Notes: generated from the letters alone by a model not told the origin. Positions 34,799 to 43,719 are shown, counted from the first letter of the stretch. The stretch: DNA of 64,000 nt from Vitreoscilla stercoraria DSM 513 (GCF_000382305.1 NZ_KB908031.1:18465-82464); one strand, 5' to 3'. Numbers and translations are program-made.

Positions 34799-36805
34799 TT
34801 AAAAGCGATAAGACACGGTGGCTTTGATATTGCGACCCATTTCATAGTCGGTCAATGGATTCAAAGGGTCTTGTTGGCGTGCGCTTTGTGAGACATAGAA
34901 TTTGTCAAACACATTGTACACACCCAAGCTTGTTTCCAAGCCTTTGAAGCTGCCGCTTTGTGGTTTCCAATGCACGCTGATGTCGCTGATGCCGTAACCG
35001 GGTTTTTCTGCATTGTGGCTGGTGTAACGGCGTTGGAAGGTTGAATCCCATTGTGCGCTGATGCCTGTGCCAATCCAGTCATATGCCAAAGACACATTCC
35101 ATTTGGCACCCATGTCGCGGCCAATGGCGGTGTTGTTGGCAGAAATGCCATCATACAAATCAATGTCAGATTTGCTAAAACCAACACTTGTGCGCCAGTT
35201 TTCGTAACGGTAACGTGCGCTCGCTTCAAAACCTGTGATGTCGCCTGAGCCGATATTTTTGCGGTCTAAGCTGTTGCGTGGACCTGAAACCGAGATGATG
35301 TTGTCGTAGTTGGCTTGGAAGTATTTCACCTGCAAACTCAAATCGTCGTCACCCAATAATTGGCTTTTGCTGTATGACAAGCCGATTTCTTTGTTTTTGC
35401 CTTTTTCCGCTTCCAAAGTGTTCAAATCGGTGTTGTTGGCATAAGACAAGAACATGGCGTTCATTGTGTCAGGTGCGCGGAACAAGTCGGTGTAAGAAGC
35501 GTAAGCTTTCAGGCCGTTGTCAAATTGGTAAGCAATTTCCAATGCTTTGCTGACATTGTCATAGTCACGAGAGCCGCTCACAGGGTTTTCTAAACGGTAA
35601 TGGTCGTAACGCAAACCCGGTGTCACGCTGAAATTGCCCACATTCAAACGGTCTTCGACATACACAGAATGCAAGCGTCCGCTTTCGCCTTGGCTGATTT
35701 TGCCCGTGTAAGCATCTTGTTTTTGGTTTTCAGTGTCAAAAAACTCATAACCGACACGCATGTTGTGATTGACTGAGCCTGTATCGAAAACCGATGTGTT
35801 GGTCAAGGTGCCGCCAACGGTTTCAATTTCCAATTTGGACAACCAATTTAAAGCACTCACGCCAACGTATTTTTGGGCATCTTTACCGTTATTCAATTGG
35901 ATTTTGGTGCGATAAATCTTCGCTTCCAAATCGATCCATTCGTTGGCAGATGGATTGTAAGCATAGCCCAAGGTTTGGGTGTCGCGGGTGTATTCTTGAT
36001 CAATCAAAGGGTTGAATTGATTGCTGTTCAAATCATTGTGTGGAAATTCCATGCGCGCAGGATACAGGCCGCTCAAATCATTGCGTTCGGCTGACACCGT
36101 GATTTTTTGTTCAGGCGTGATGTTCCAGCCCGCTTTAATCAAATAATCGATTTCTTCGCCATCGCCGCCTAAAGGACGGTTGTCGCCTGATTCACCCAAA
36201 TTCATCGATTTGTAGTTGACATAACCCAATACGTCGGTGTTGTCTGTTGGGCGACCAAAGAGCATGACTGAGTTTTGCCATTGGTTATTATTGGTGGCGT
36301 AGCTGGATTTGACTTTGCCGCCAAAGCGTTCTTCATTGTTCAATAAATCTTCAGCGCTGACGGTGGTAAATTGTACCGCCCCGCCCAAAGCACCCATGCC
36401 CGCAGACACCGAATGACTGCCAACATCCACGTTCACACGTTTGATCAAATCGGTATCAATTAAGGTGCGGCCATTGTGATGGAAAATGGTGCCCAATTGG
36501 CGCGCGCCATCGACGGTGATATTCAAACCTGTTTCGCCAACGCCGCGCACTTGGATTTGCTGGTTCATGTTGTTGGTGCCACCGACGTAAACACCGGGAA
36601 TGTCACGCAATACATCACGAATGCTGTCGGCTTGGCGCACGCTGACTTTATCGCTGTTGATTTGTGAAGGCGATTGATTGGCCGTGACAGTGATAGCACC
36701 TAAATCGGTATCGTTGTCAGAGGCGGCATCGTTTGCATAAACAGAAGTGCTTAAGCCTAAAATTAAAAATGCGATGGGGCGCAAAGAAGTAGAGAAACGG
36801 GACAT
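34799..36805 (-). CDS. TonB-dependent siderophore receptor (FetA-like)
   Basis: 668 residues from MSRFSTSLRPIAFLILGLSTSVYA, a signal peptide; the ATG at 36832 would add nine residues before it. A TonB-box-like segment (LGAITVTA), the plug domain (VRQADSIRDVLRDIPGVYVGGTN, then QIQVRGVGETGLNITVDGARQ and GALGGAVQFTT) and a 22-strand barrel ending in YRF follow. The plug resembles the neisserial FetA enterobactin/xenosiderophore receptor. It works with the transporter at 30829-34479 to import iron. A Fur-box-like site sits 50 bases upstream of the start. Confidence 0.9.
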   Translation of the reverse strand: MSRFSTSLRPIAFLILGLSTSVYANDAASDNDTDLGAITVTANQSPSQINSDKVSVRQADSIRDVLRDIPGVYVGGTNNMNQQIQVRGVGETGLNITVDGARQLGTIFHHNGRTLIDTDLIKRVNVDVGSHSVSAGMGALGGAVQFTTVSAEDLLNNEERFGGKVKSSYATNNNQWQNSVMLFGRPTDNTDVLGYVNYKSMNLGESGDNRPLGGDGEEIDYLIKAGWNITPEQKITVSAERNDLSGLYPARMEFPHNDLNSNQFNPLIDQEYTRDTQTLGYAYNPSANEWIDLEAKIYRTKIQLNNGKDAQKYVGVSALNWLSKLEIETVGGTLTNTSVFDTGSVNHNMRVGYEFFDTENQKQDAYTGKISQGESGRLHSVYVEDRLNVGNFSVTPGLRYDHYRLENPVSGSRDYDNVSKALEIAYQFDNGLKAYASYTDLFRAPDTMNAMFLSYANNTDLNTLEAEKGKNKEIGLSYSKSQLLGDDDLSLQVKYFQANYDNIISVSGPRNSLDRKNIGSGDITGFEASARYRYENWRTSVGFSKSDIDLYDGISANNTAIGRDMGAKWNVSLAYDWIGTGISAQWDSTFQRRYTSHNAEKPGYGISDISVHWKPQSGSFKGLETSLGVYNVFDKFYVSQSARQQDPLNPLTDYEMGRNIKATVSYRF

Positions 36806-36854
36806 GGTCGGACAAACTTGTTTGGGAATCAAAAGAGGACATTATTCTAATACA

Positions 36855-36873
36855 GATGATAATAATTTTCATT
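36855..36873 (-). promoter_or_regulatory. Fur-box-like site of the TonB receptor
   Basis: GATGATAATAATTTTCATT (+ strand) agrees with the Fur consensus at 13 of 19 positions by my count. It lies 50 bases before the receptor start, where it would overlap the promoter. Confidence 0.65.
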
Positions 36874-36994
36874 TTAAAAAATTGATAGTGTGTATAAATG
36901 GTTTCAAAATGTTGTGACTCAGCTGGTTTGTTGACACGAATAACTGCCGATGGGAACGTTTCAATGTTATATTCGTCATGCGTATTGTATATAG

Positions 36995-37801
36995 GTGACG
37001 GATAAGGGCGGCAAGTTGGTTAATTTTTATCATTTATTGGGCGTGGGTGTGTATGCACCAACTGAAACCATCGCAACCATGATTAAGCTCAAACGCTTGC
37101 AAAACCAAATACCTGTGGAGGTATTGGATAAGGCAGAGGTGTGGTTGCTCAATACGGATATGCGTCAGCGTTATGACAGCAAACTGCGTCAAAAACAGCC
37201 TGATGTCTTTATGCAAACGGCAGCAACTTCACGCCAAACACCATCGCAAGCGGTGTTGGAGCGTCCTGTCAATGCGCAAGCGGCCAAACCACGAAAAGTA
37301 GGGCGTTGGTATTTGTTAGGATTGATTGTTGTGTTGGCTGCGTTGTGGTATGCGTTCACATTGCCGTTATTGGGTTTGGTGACACCTGCGTCTTGGCAAG
37401 CTATCGGGCTGAAAGAGTTACAAACCGAGGCGCAATGGCATCGCACGCCACAAGCTTTGTATTTGACTGAGCAACAGCATGAGCCGCAATGGTTGTGGGT
37501 GTGGCAACAAGATGGCAGCTTGGCTTTGATGCCTTTGGAGCATCAAACGACAGTTTGTGCAGCAGAGCAAACCGAATGTCGCATTACCGTTCAATTGGGT
37601 GATGAGAAACCTCAAACTTATCCTGTTCAAGCGACCGAACACACATGGAAGTTGCAATCGCCTGCCGATACAGTGGCTTTGTCATTGCGTTTGCAACAAG
37701 AGCAGCGCATGACCATTACTTGGCAAGACCAAGAGCGACCTGCGGTGTTTCAGGCCGCTGTGTTTCCAAGTGAGTTTTTGGTGGATGGCGCCACTCAATA
37801 A
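36995..37801 (+). CDS. Membrane protein with a degenerate J domain, 268 aa
   Basis: A GTG start is assumed. Residues 10-65 look like a J domain (NFYHLLGVGVYAPTETIATMIKLKR, then DKAEVWLLNTDMRQRYDSKL) but the HPD tripeptide that activates DnaK is absent; QNQIP stands in its place. One membrane segment follows at 105-128 (WYLLGLIVVLAALWYAFTLPLLGL), then a roughly 140-residue, probably periplasmic domain with two cysteines that I do not recognise. A DUS variant is read as ERPVN. It ends at its own terminator, upstream of vgb. Confidence 0.7.
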   Translation: MTDKGGKLVNFYHLLGVGVYAPTETIATMIKLKRLQNQIPVEVLDKAEVWLLNTDMRQRYDSKLRQKQPDVFMQTAATSRQTPSQAVLERPVNAQAAKPRKVGRWYLLGLIVVLAALWYAFTLPLLGLVTPASWQAIGLKELQTEAQWHRTPQALYLTEQQHEPQWLWVWQQDGSLALMPLEHQTTVCAAEQTECRITVQLGDEKPQTYPVQATEHTWKLQSPADTVALSLRLQQEQRMTITWQDQERPAVFQAAVFPSEFLVDGATQ

Positions 37802-37824
37802 ATGGTCATTGTGAGCATGATGTC

Positions 37825-37849
37825 AAAACGCCCATTAAGGGCGTTTTTT
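37825..37849 (+). terminator. Hairpin terminator after the J-domain-like gene
   Basis: AAAACGCCC pairs with GGGCGTTTT across a five-base loop, followed by T-run. It separates this gene from the vgb promoter. Confidence 0.85.
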
Positions 37850-37931
37850 ATAGCAGCAACATAAATAGTTTCAGCCATTAAATTCAATGTGAAAAAGCTT
37901 ACAGGACGCTGGGGTTAAAAGTATTTGAGTT

Positions 37932-37972
37932 TTGATGTGGATTAAGTTTTAAGAGGCAATAAAGATTATAAT
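37932..37972 (+). promoter_or_regulatory. vgb promoter: FNR-type site and TATAAT
   Basis: TTGATGTGGATTAA (37932-37945) differs at one position from the FNR consensus TTGAT-N4-ATCAA. TATAAT follows at 37967-37972. With a start near 37979 the FNR site is centred at about -41, the class II activation geometry. This fits the known oxygen-limited induction of vgb by FNR. A DUS (37899-37911) lies just upstream. Confidence 0.88.
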
Positions 37973-38035
37973 AAGTGCTGCTACACCATACTGATGTATG
38001 GCAAAACCATAATAATGAACTTAAGGAAGACCCTC

Positions 38036-38476
38036 ATGTTAGACCAGCAAACCATTAACATCATCAAAGCCACTGTTCCTGTATTGAAGGAGCATGGCGT
38101 TACCATTACCACGACTTTTTATAAAAACTTGTTTGCCAAACACCCTGAAGTACGTCCTTTGTTTGATATGGGTCGCCAAGAATCTTTGGAGCAGCCTAAG
38201 GCTTTGGCGATGACGGTATTGGCGGCAGCGCAAAACATTGAAAATTTGCCAGCTATTTTGCCTGCGGTCAAAAAAATTGCAGTCAAACATTGTCAAGCAG
38301 GCGTGGCAGCAGCGCATTATCCGATTGTCGGTCAAGAATTGTTGGGTGCGATTAAAGAAGTATTGGGCGATGCCGCAACCGATGACATTTTGGACGCGTG
38401 GGGCAAGGCTTATGGCGTGATTGCAGATGTGTTTATTCAAGTGGAAGCAGATTTGTACGCTCAAGCGGTTGAATAA
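38036..38476 (+). CDS. vgb: Vitreoscilla haemoglobin VHb
   Basis: 146 residues, matching the classical VHb sequence as I remember it. It is a single-domain, homodimeric globin that binds oxygen under microaerobic conditions and supports terminal oxidases. The proximal histidine is His85 (VKHCQAG), with Tyr29 at B10, Gln53 at E7 and Pro54 at E8. AAGGAAG is a good ribosome site; the in-frame ATG at 37994 lies before it and is not used. It has its own FNR-type promoter and is convergent to uvrA, with a shared terminator. Confidence 0.99.
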   Translation: MLDQQTINIIKATVPVLKEHGVTITTTFYKNLFAKHPEVRPLFDMGRQESLEQPKALAMTVLAAAQNIENLPAILPAVKKIAVKHCQAGVAAAHYPIVGQELLGAIKEVLGDAATDDILDAWGKAYGVIADVFIQVEADLYAQAVE

Positions 38477-38500
38477 AGTTTCAGGCCGCTTTCAGGACAT

Positions 38501-38529
38501 AAAAAACGCACCATAAGGTGCGTTTTTTT
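38501..38529. terminator. Bidirectional terminator between vgb and uvrA
   Basis: AAAAACGCACC pairs with GGTGCGTTTTT over loop ATAA, with A-run and T-run on either side. Confidence 0.92.
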
Positions 38530-38540
38530 ACGTCTGATAT

Positions 38541-41387
38541 TTACACAGCAGCAGTTTGGCTGTTGGCCAAAACTTGGGACAAATATTGCCCTGTGTAAGA
38601 GCCCGCCGTTGCTGCGACGTCTTCAGGTGTGCCTTGGGCAATGATGCGTCCGCCACCATCGCCACCTTCAGGACCCAAATCAATGATGTAATCGGCGGTT
38701 TTGATGACATCTAAATTGTGTTCGATGATGACGATGCTGTTGCCTTTGCCTTTTAAGCGTGTGATAACTTCTAGCAATAAAGCGATGTCGGCAAAATGCA
38801 AACCTGTGGTTGGTTCATCCAAAATGTACAAAGTGCGGCCTGTATCGCGTTTGGACAATTCCAATGCCAATTTCACCCGTTGCGCTTCACCGCCTGATAA
38901 TGTGGTCGCGCTTTGACCCAAACGCACATAACTCAAACCCACATCCATCAAAGTTTGTAATTTGCGTGATAAGGTGGGAATGGCTTCAAAAAAAGCATGC
39001 GCTTCGGCAACCGTCATTTCCAATACTTGGTGAATGTTTTTGCCTTTGTACAAAATTTCCAAAGTTTCACGGTTGTAGCGTTTGCCGTGGCAAACCTCAC
39101 ACGGTACATACACATCGGGCAAGAAATGCATCTCTACTTTTAAAACGCCATCGCCTTGACACGCTTCGCAGCGGCCGCCTTTGACGTTGAACGAGAAGCG
39201 ACCGACGTTGTAACCGCGTTCACGTGAAACAGGCACGCCTGCAAACAATTCACGAATCGGTGTGAATACACCTGTATAGGTTGCAGGGTTGGAGCGGGGC
39301 GTGCGTCCAATTGGGCTTTGGTCGACATTGATGACTTTGTCCAATTGCTCCAAGCCTTGAATCTCGGTATAAGGCGATGGCTCGTCTTTGGTGGCACGGT
39401 TCAAATCACGCGCGGCGATTTTGGCCAAAGTGTCGTTGATCAAAGTCGATTTGCCGCTGCCTGACACGCCTGTGATGCACGTCATCAAACCTAAGGGCAA
39501 TTCCAAAGTCACATCTTTCAAATTATTGCCCGAAGCACCTTTTAAGACCAATATGCGTTCTGCATCTTTAGGCGTGCGTTGTGCTGGAATGTAAATTGCT
39601 GCTTTGCCACTTAAATAGCGTCCTGTAATCGATTGCTCGCATGCGGCGATTTTTTCAGGTGTATCGGCAATCAGTACCGCGCCGCCCAATTCACCTGCGC
39701 CAGGACCCATATCCACCACATAATCGGCCGCACGAATGGCATCTTCGTCATGTTCGACCACAATCACACTGTTGCCCAAATCACGCAAATGTTTGAGCGT
39801 GCCAAGCAAACGGTCGTTGTCACGTTGGTGCAAACCAATAGACGGCTCATCCAAGACGTACATCACGCCAGTTAAACCCGAACCGATTTGGCTGGCCAAG
39901 CGAATGCGCTGCGCTTCGCCGCCTGATAAGGTTTCAGCAGAGCGGGCGAGTGACAAATAATTCAAGCCGACATTGATTAAAAAGCCTAAGCGTTCGGTGA
40001 TTTCCTTCAAGACTTTTTCGGCAATTTGCTGTTTGTTGCCGCCCAAATCCAAGTTTTGGAAAAAATCCAAAGTTTTGCTCAAAGGCCATGCGCTGATATG
40101 GTGTAAATTTTCGCCACCGACATACACAAAGCGGGCTTCTTTGCGCAAACGTGCGCCGCCACAAGTGGTACAAGCGCGGAAGCTTTGGTATTTGGCCAAT
40201 TCTTCACGCACCGTTTGCGAATCGGTTTCACGGTAACGGCGTTCTAAATTGGGAATCACGCCTTCAAAAGCGTGGCTGCGGTTGAATGTTGTGCCTTTGT
40301 CATTTAAATATTTGAATTCAATGACTTCTTTTCCTGAGCCATATAACACCGCTTTTTGGGTGGTTTTAGGCAAATCTTCCCAAGGTGTATTGATGTCAAA
40401 ATCATAATGCTTGGCCAAAGACACAATCATTTGATGGTAAAACTGATTGCGTTTGTCCCAACCTTTGATAGCACCTGCTGCCAAAGACAATTCCGGATGA
40501 ATGACCACTGCCTCTTCATCGAAATACATCATTGTCCCTAAGCCATCACAAGTGGGGCAGGCACCAACAGGATTATTGAAACTGAATAAGCGTGGCTCCA
40601 ACTCCATCAAGCTGTAAGCACATTTCGGACAAGCAAATTGCGCTGAAAACCAATGTTCAACATCGGTGTCCATTTCCAAAGCCAATACCCGATCGCTACC
40701 ATGGCGCAATGCTGTTTCGATGCTTTCAGCCAAGCGTTGTTGCATATCAGGACGCACTTTGATGCGGTCTATCACCACATCAATATGGTGTTTTTGATTT
40801 TTATTCAGGACGGGCAATTCATCGTCTAAAGAATAAGTGGTGCCATCAATGCGCACACGCGTGAAGCCTTGCACGCGCAAATCATTGAACAGTTCGACAA
40901 ATTCGCCTTTGCGTCCTGAAACCGCAGGTGCCAACAACATGATTTTGGTGTCTTCAGGCAATGCCAAAATACTGTCGACCATTTGCGAAACGGTTTGGCT
41001 AGACAAGGCGATATCATGCTCAGGACAATGTGGTGTGCCAACACGAGCAAACAACAAGCGCAAATAGTCGTGAATTTCGGTCACTGTGCCCACAGTCGAA
41101 CGTGGATTGTGCGAAGTGGATTTTTGTTCGATGGAAATCGCAGGCGAGAGGCCTTCAATCAAGTCCACATCGGGTTTGTCCATCATTTGCAAAAACTGAC
41201 GCGCATAAGACGACAAGCTTTCCACATAACGACGCTGTCCTTCGGCATACAAAGTATCAAACGCCAATGAGGATTTGCCACTGCCTGATAAGCCCGTAAT
41301 CACCACCAATTGGTGGCGTGGAATGTCCAAATCGATGTTTTTTAAATTGTGCGTGCGTGCGCCGCGGATGCGGATGTAGTCGGTCAT
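38541..41387 (-). CDS. uvrA: Excinuclease ABC subunit A
   Basis: 948 residues, full length. UvrA finds bulky DNA lesions and loads UvrB in nucleotide excision repair. Two ABC modules are visible: Walker A GLSGSGKSS with signature LSGGEAQRI, and GVSGSGKST with LSGGEAQRV. Zinc modules appear as CPKCAYS and CEACQGDGV with a later PCEVCHGKRY. A DUS (39618-39629) is inside the gene. It is convergent to vgb, as described for Vitreoscilla. Confidence 0.98.
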   Translation of the reverse strand: MTDYIRIRGARTHNLKNIDLDIPRHQLVVITGLSGSGKSSLAFDTLYAEGQRRYVESLSSYARQFLQMMDKPDVDLIEGLSPAISIEQKSTSHNPRSTVGTVTEIHDYLRLLFARVGTPHCPEHDIALSSQTVSQMVDSILALPEDTKIMLLAPAVSGRKGEFVELFNDLRVQGFTRVRIDGTTYSLDDELPVLNKNQKHHIDVVIDRIKVRPDMQQRLAESIETALRHGSDRVLALEMDTDVEHWFSAQFACPKCAYSLMELEPRLFSFNNPVGACPTCDGLGTMMYFDEEAVVIHPELSLAAGAIKGWDKRNQFYHQMIVSLAKHYDFDINTPWEDLPKTTQKAVLYGSGKEVIEFKYLNDKGTTFNRSHAFEGVIPNLERRYRETDSQTVREELAKYQSFRACTTCGGARLRKEARFVYVGGENLHHISAWPLSKTLDFFQNLDLGGNKQQIAEKVLKEITERLGFLINVGLNYLSLARSAETLSGGEAQRIRLASQIGSGLTGVMYVLDEPSIGLHQRDNDRLLGTLKHLRDLGNSVIVVEHDEDAIRAADYVVDMGPGAGELGGAVLIADTPEKIAACEQSITGRYLSGKAAIYIPAQRTPKDAERILVLKGASGNNLKDVTLELPLGLMTCITGVSGSGKSTLINDTLAKIAARDLNRATKDEPSPYTEIQGLEQLDKVINVDQSPIGRTPRSNPATYTGVFTPIRELFAGVPVSRERGYNVGRFSFNVKGGRCEACQGDGVLKVEMHFLPDVYVPCEVCHGKRYNRETLEILYKGKNIHQVLEMTVAEAHAFFEAIPTLSRKLQTLMDVGLSYVRLGQSATTLSGGEAQRVKLALELSKRDTGRTLYILDEPTTGLHFADIALLLEVITRLKGKGNSIVIIEHNLDVIKTADYIIDLGPEGGDGGGRIIAQGTPEDVAATAGSYTGQYLSQVLANSQTAAV

Positions 41388-41704
41388 GGCGAAATTTTTA
41401 ACTTAGAGGGAAACCCAATATTGTAACATTTTTCAGCTTAATGAGCTGTTGCGATAGGTGAATTTTATGGTTGAAATAGCAAGTAAAATTGAGGTGTGTT
41501 TGTAAAATTTGGGTATTAAGCGAATGTATACATTTTGCTTTTTTGATGAACATAAACATGTCAGTTCTATGCAATGCTGAACAGGATTTTTATCTATATC
41601 AAATTAACACCATGATGGTAAATGACAGTTGCAATGGAACGGCTGATTCATTGCACAGGTCATATATTCAGATTCTATATTGACCATTGTGACGAGGAGG
41701 CTTC
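41388..41704. other. Intergenic region upstream of the 95-aa orphan
   Basis: 317 bases with no convincing gene; the only long frame (41489-41683) lacks a ribosome site and family likeness. The left end should hold the leftward uvrA promoter; no SOS box (CTG-N10-CAG) stood out by eye. A TTGCAC (41651) with TATATT (41676) is a weak promoter candidate for the orphan. Confidence 0.5.
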
Positions 41705-41992
41705 ATGATTAATGCCAAATTAGTGGGAGGTAGTGCTGCCAAACACCAACGTGCTACGGGTACAGATTTGATTGTGCCTATTGACGCGGTGGTGGAATAT
41801 TACGATTTGAATCGTGCTACTTCTGAGCCGACAGATATAGATGCGGACACAGAGCAACCTGCCAGTGTTGAAATGCGAGTGGAGCGATTCAAACACGTGC
41901 GCACCGAGCAAGACCCTGATATGGGAACGATTGAAATTTATGAATTTCAAGAAGTGTTAGACATTCAAAGTAACGCCCCGCCTAAAATTTAA
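41705..41992 (+). CDS. Uncharacterised small protein, 95 aa
   Basis: I do not recognise it. The strong ribosome site GAGGAGG five bases before the ATG argues that it is real. The protein is acidic in the middle (PTDIDADTEQP) and reads as a small beta-rich soluble domain without signal peptide or membrane helix; YYDLNRA and GTIEIYEFQEV are its most distinctive parts. It stands alone between uvrA and the FRG gene and ends at an inverted-DUS hairpin. Confidence 0.65.
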   Translation: MINAKLVGGSAAKHQRATGTDLIVPIDAVVEYYDLNRATSEPTDIDADTEQPASVEMRVERFKHVRTEQDPDMGTIEIYEFQEVLDIQSNAPPKI

Positions 41993-42087
41993 AGCCATTT
42001 TAAAAATGGATGACATGGCTTATATCTTATTTTGTATACAATCAGAAAAGCGATGTGCCATTGATAGCCAGCTTTGAAGTTGTCAAA

Positions 42088-42121
42088 ACAAGCGTCCTGT
42101 AAACCTTTACAGGACGCTTGT
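42088..42121 (+). terminator. Inverted-DUS hairpin terminator after the 95-aa gene
   Basis: A 16-bp perfect stem, ACAAGCGTCCTGTAAA and its complement, with a two-base spacer and a T-run. It also forms the left border of the FRG-gene cassette. Confidence 0.85.
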
Positions 42122-42189
42122 TTTTGTTTGTATTGGGATGATAAATGACAATATACTGAATGAAATCAAAATAGGGGCGACGGTTAGAC

Positions 42190-43602
42190 ATGCAACAAGG
42201 TAATTATCAGCACATTGAGGAAATCAAAAGCGTTTCCGATTACATGAGATATTTGGAAAGTTTAACGATTGAAAAAACGCACACGCTGTTTTTTCGTGGC
42301 AGTGCAAACCATGAATGGGAAAACAAACCATCGATTTTTCGAAAGGCAAAACCAGAATCCATTCATGAATTTGTCTATAACGAAGACCATTTGTATTACG
42401 ACACTTTGGCACGCTGTTCAGACAATTTTAAGCATTGTGATAACACGTTTGAAAATTTGGTGATGATGCAGCATTACGGCATTCCAACACGCTTATTAGA
42501 TATTACAGAAAATCCTTTGGTGGCATTGTATTTTGCGTGTGCAGGTCATGAAAATGACGATGCCAAAGTTGATATTTTTCAAGTTGAAAATACTGAAATC
42601 AAACGTTATGACAGCGATACGGTGGCGATGTTGGCGAACGTGGTGAAAATGCCGAGTGAGTTTGATTTGAAAAGCATTCAATTGATGCAGCAAGTGGATT
42701 TTTTTTCATCAAAAATATTTGATAACTCCATTGATGTAGACAATTTTTCAGATGAAAAATATAAAGAGGCTAATCAAAAGTTAATGGATTTGAGAAATGA
42801 GATTGGATACATAAATTGCTTTAATGGTTTGGTTGAATTTATACATAATAGTAGATTTTTTGTAGACAAAGATTTACAAGAATGTCTTTATTTAAAAAAG
42901 AAATTGCCAAATTTAGTTGAAATTGAAAATCATGCTAAAAATGGTATTGAAAAAGATTTAAAAATATATTTTCTTGAAGGTTTAGAGCAAGATATAAAGT
43001 GGCTGACAAAGTGGTTAGATTGGTTAAGTAGGGTTGTAAGTCGAAATTCTGTTAATTTAAATATCGATGAATTAATGATATTTGGTGAAGATTGGGCTCA
43101 AAAATGTAAAGTAATAACAGAATTATCTTTAAGAGAAAACGAGATTGATAAGGGTATTATGCATCAATTATTTAATATAATTAAATATTTTGAATTAAAT
43201 TCAAAATGTTACAATCACAGCAAAGCTAAGGCTGCTTTCAGAAAATACACAGCTTACATTCAATCTGAAAAGCCTTATTTTTTAACTGAGTTGATGAAGC
43301 TTGAAGACATTGCGAAAGTGGTTTGCGTCAAACCCAAACAAGACAATCCACACATCATTCGCCAAAGTGGCGCATTTTTCATCTTTGGGATTAATGAAGA
43401 AGCACATGATAAATTGAGCGCGCCCAGCATTCCTGACCAATATTTGTGTCGTCAAAACGGTAAAACCATCTGCATTCATATTCCCAAAGACAGTAAATCC
43501 ACCATCTTAAAACAACTCAAAGCCCTAGCCATTTCCGAAGGCACTTTGTTTACTGACATTGAAAAAGTGGCGGCAGATTTGAAAGAAAGATATGGAAAAT
43601 AA
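42190..43602 (+). CDS. FRG-domain protein with an AT-rich central segment
   Basis: 470 residues. The FRG domain is at about 10-160: HTLFFRGSANHEWENKPSIFR with the name-giving FRG at 35-37, and MQHYGIPTRLLDITENPLVALYFAC at 93-117. Residues 171-360 (42700-43270) are encoded by very AT-rich DNA with TTA, AAA and ATA codons, quite unlike the TTG- and GC-richer flanks. The C-terminal 110 residues return to local codon use and include HIIRQSGAFFIFGI. FRG domains are common in accessory and phage-defence loci, but the activity is unproven. The gene is flanked by DUS hairpins. Confidence 0.85.
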   Translation: MQQGNYQHIEEIKSVSDYMRYLESLTIEKTHTLFFRGSANHEWENKPSIFRKAKPESIHEFVYNEDHLYYDTLARCSDNFKHCDNTFENLVMMQHYGIPTRLLDITENPLVALYFACAGHENDDAKVDIFQVENTEIKRYDSDTVAMLANVVKMPSEFDLKSIQLMQQVDFFSSKIFDNSIDVDNFSDEKYKEANQKLMDLRNEIGYINCFNGLVEFIHNSRFFVDKDLQECLYLKKKLPNLVEIENHAKNGIEKDLKIYFLEGLEQDIKWLTKWLDWLSRVVSRNSVNLNIDELMIFGEDWAQKCKVITELSLRENEIDKGIMHQLFNIIKYFELNSKCYNHSKAKAAFRKYTAYIQSEKPYFLTELMKLEDIAKVVCVKPKQDNPHIIRQSGAFFIFGINEEAHDKLSAPSIPDQYLCRQNGKTICIHIPKDSKSTILKQLKALAISEGTLFTDIEKVAADLKERYGK

Positions 43603-43617
43603 CGGTTTGTGACAAAG

Positions 43618-43649
43618 CAAGCGTCCTGTAAAGGTTTACAGAACGTTTG
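43618..43649. terminator. Imperfect inverted-DUS hairpin between the FRG gene and hrpA
   Basis: The left arm is an exact CAAGCGTCCTGTAAA. The right arm reads TTTACAGAACGTTTG, with two substitutions that damage its DUS but keep partial pairing. It is the most decayed pair in the window. Confidence 0.65.
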
Positions 43650-43719
43650 TGGCTTTATCCAATATTCTATGATGCCATGTATATTAAAAATACATATGAC
43701 CGTTTGGTTTACAGGCCGC

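Noticed and set aside
41388..41489. LexA box for uvrA
   Set aside because: No CTG-N10-CAG palindrome was found near the uvrA start by eye; Neisseriaceae commonly lack a classical SOS response.
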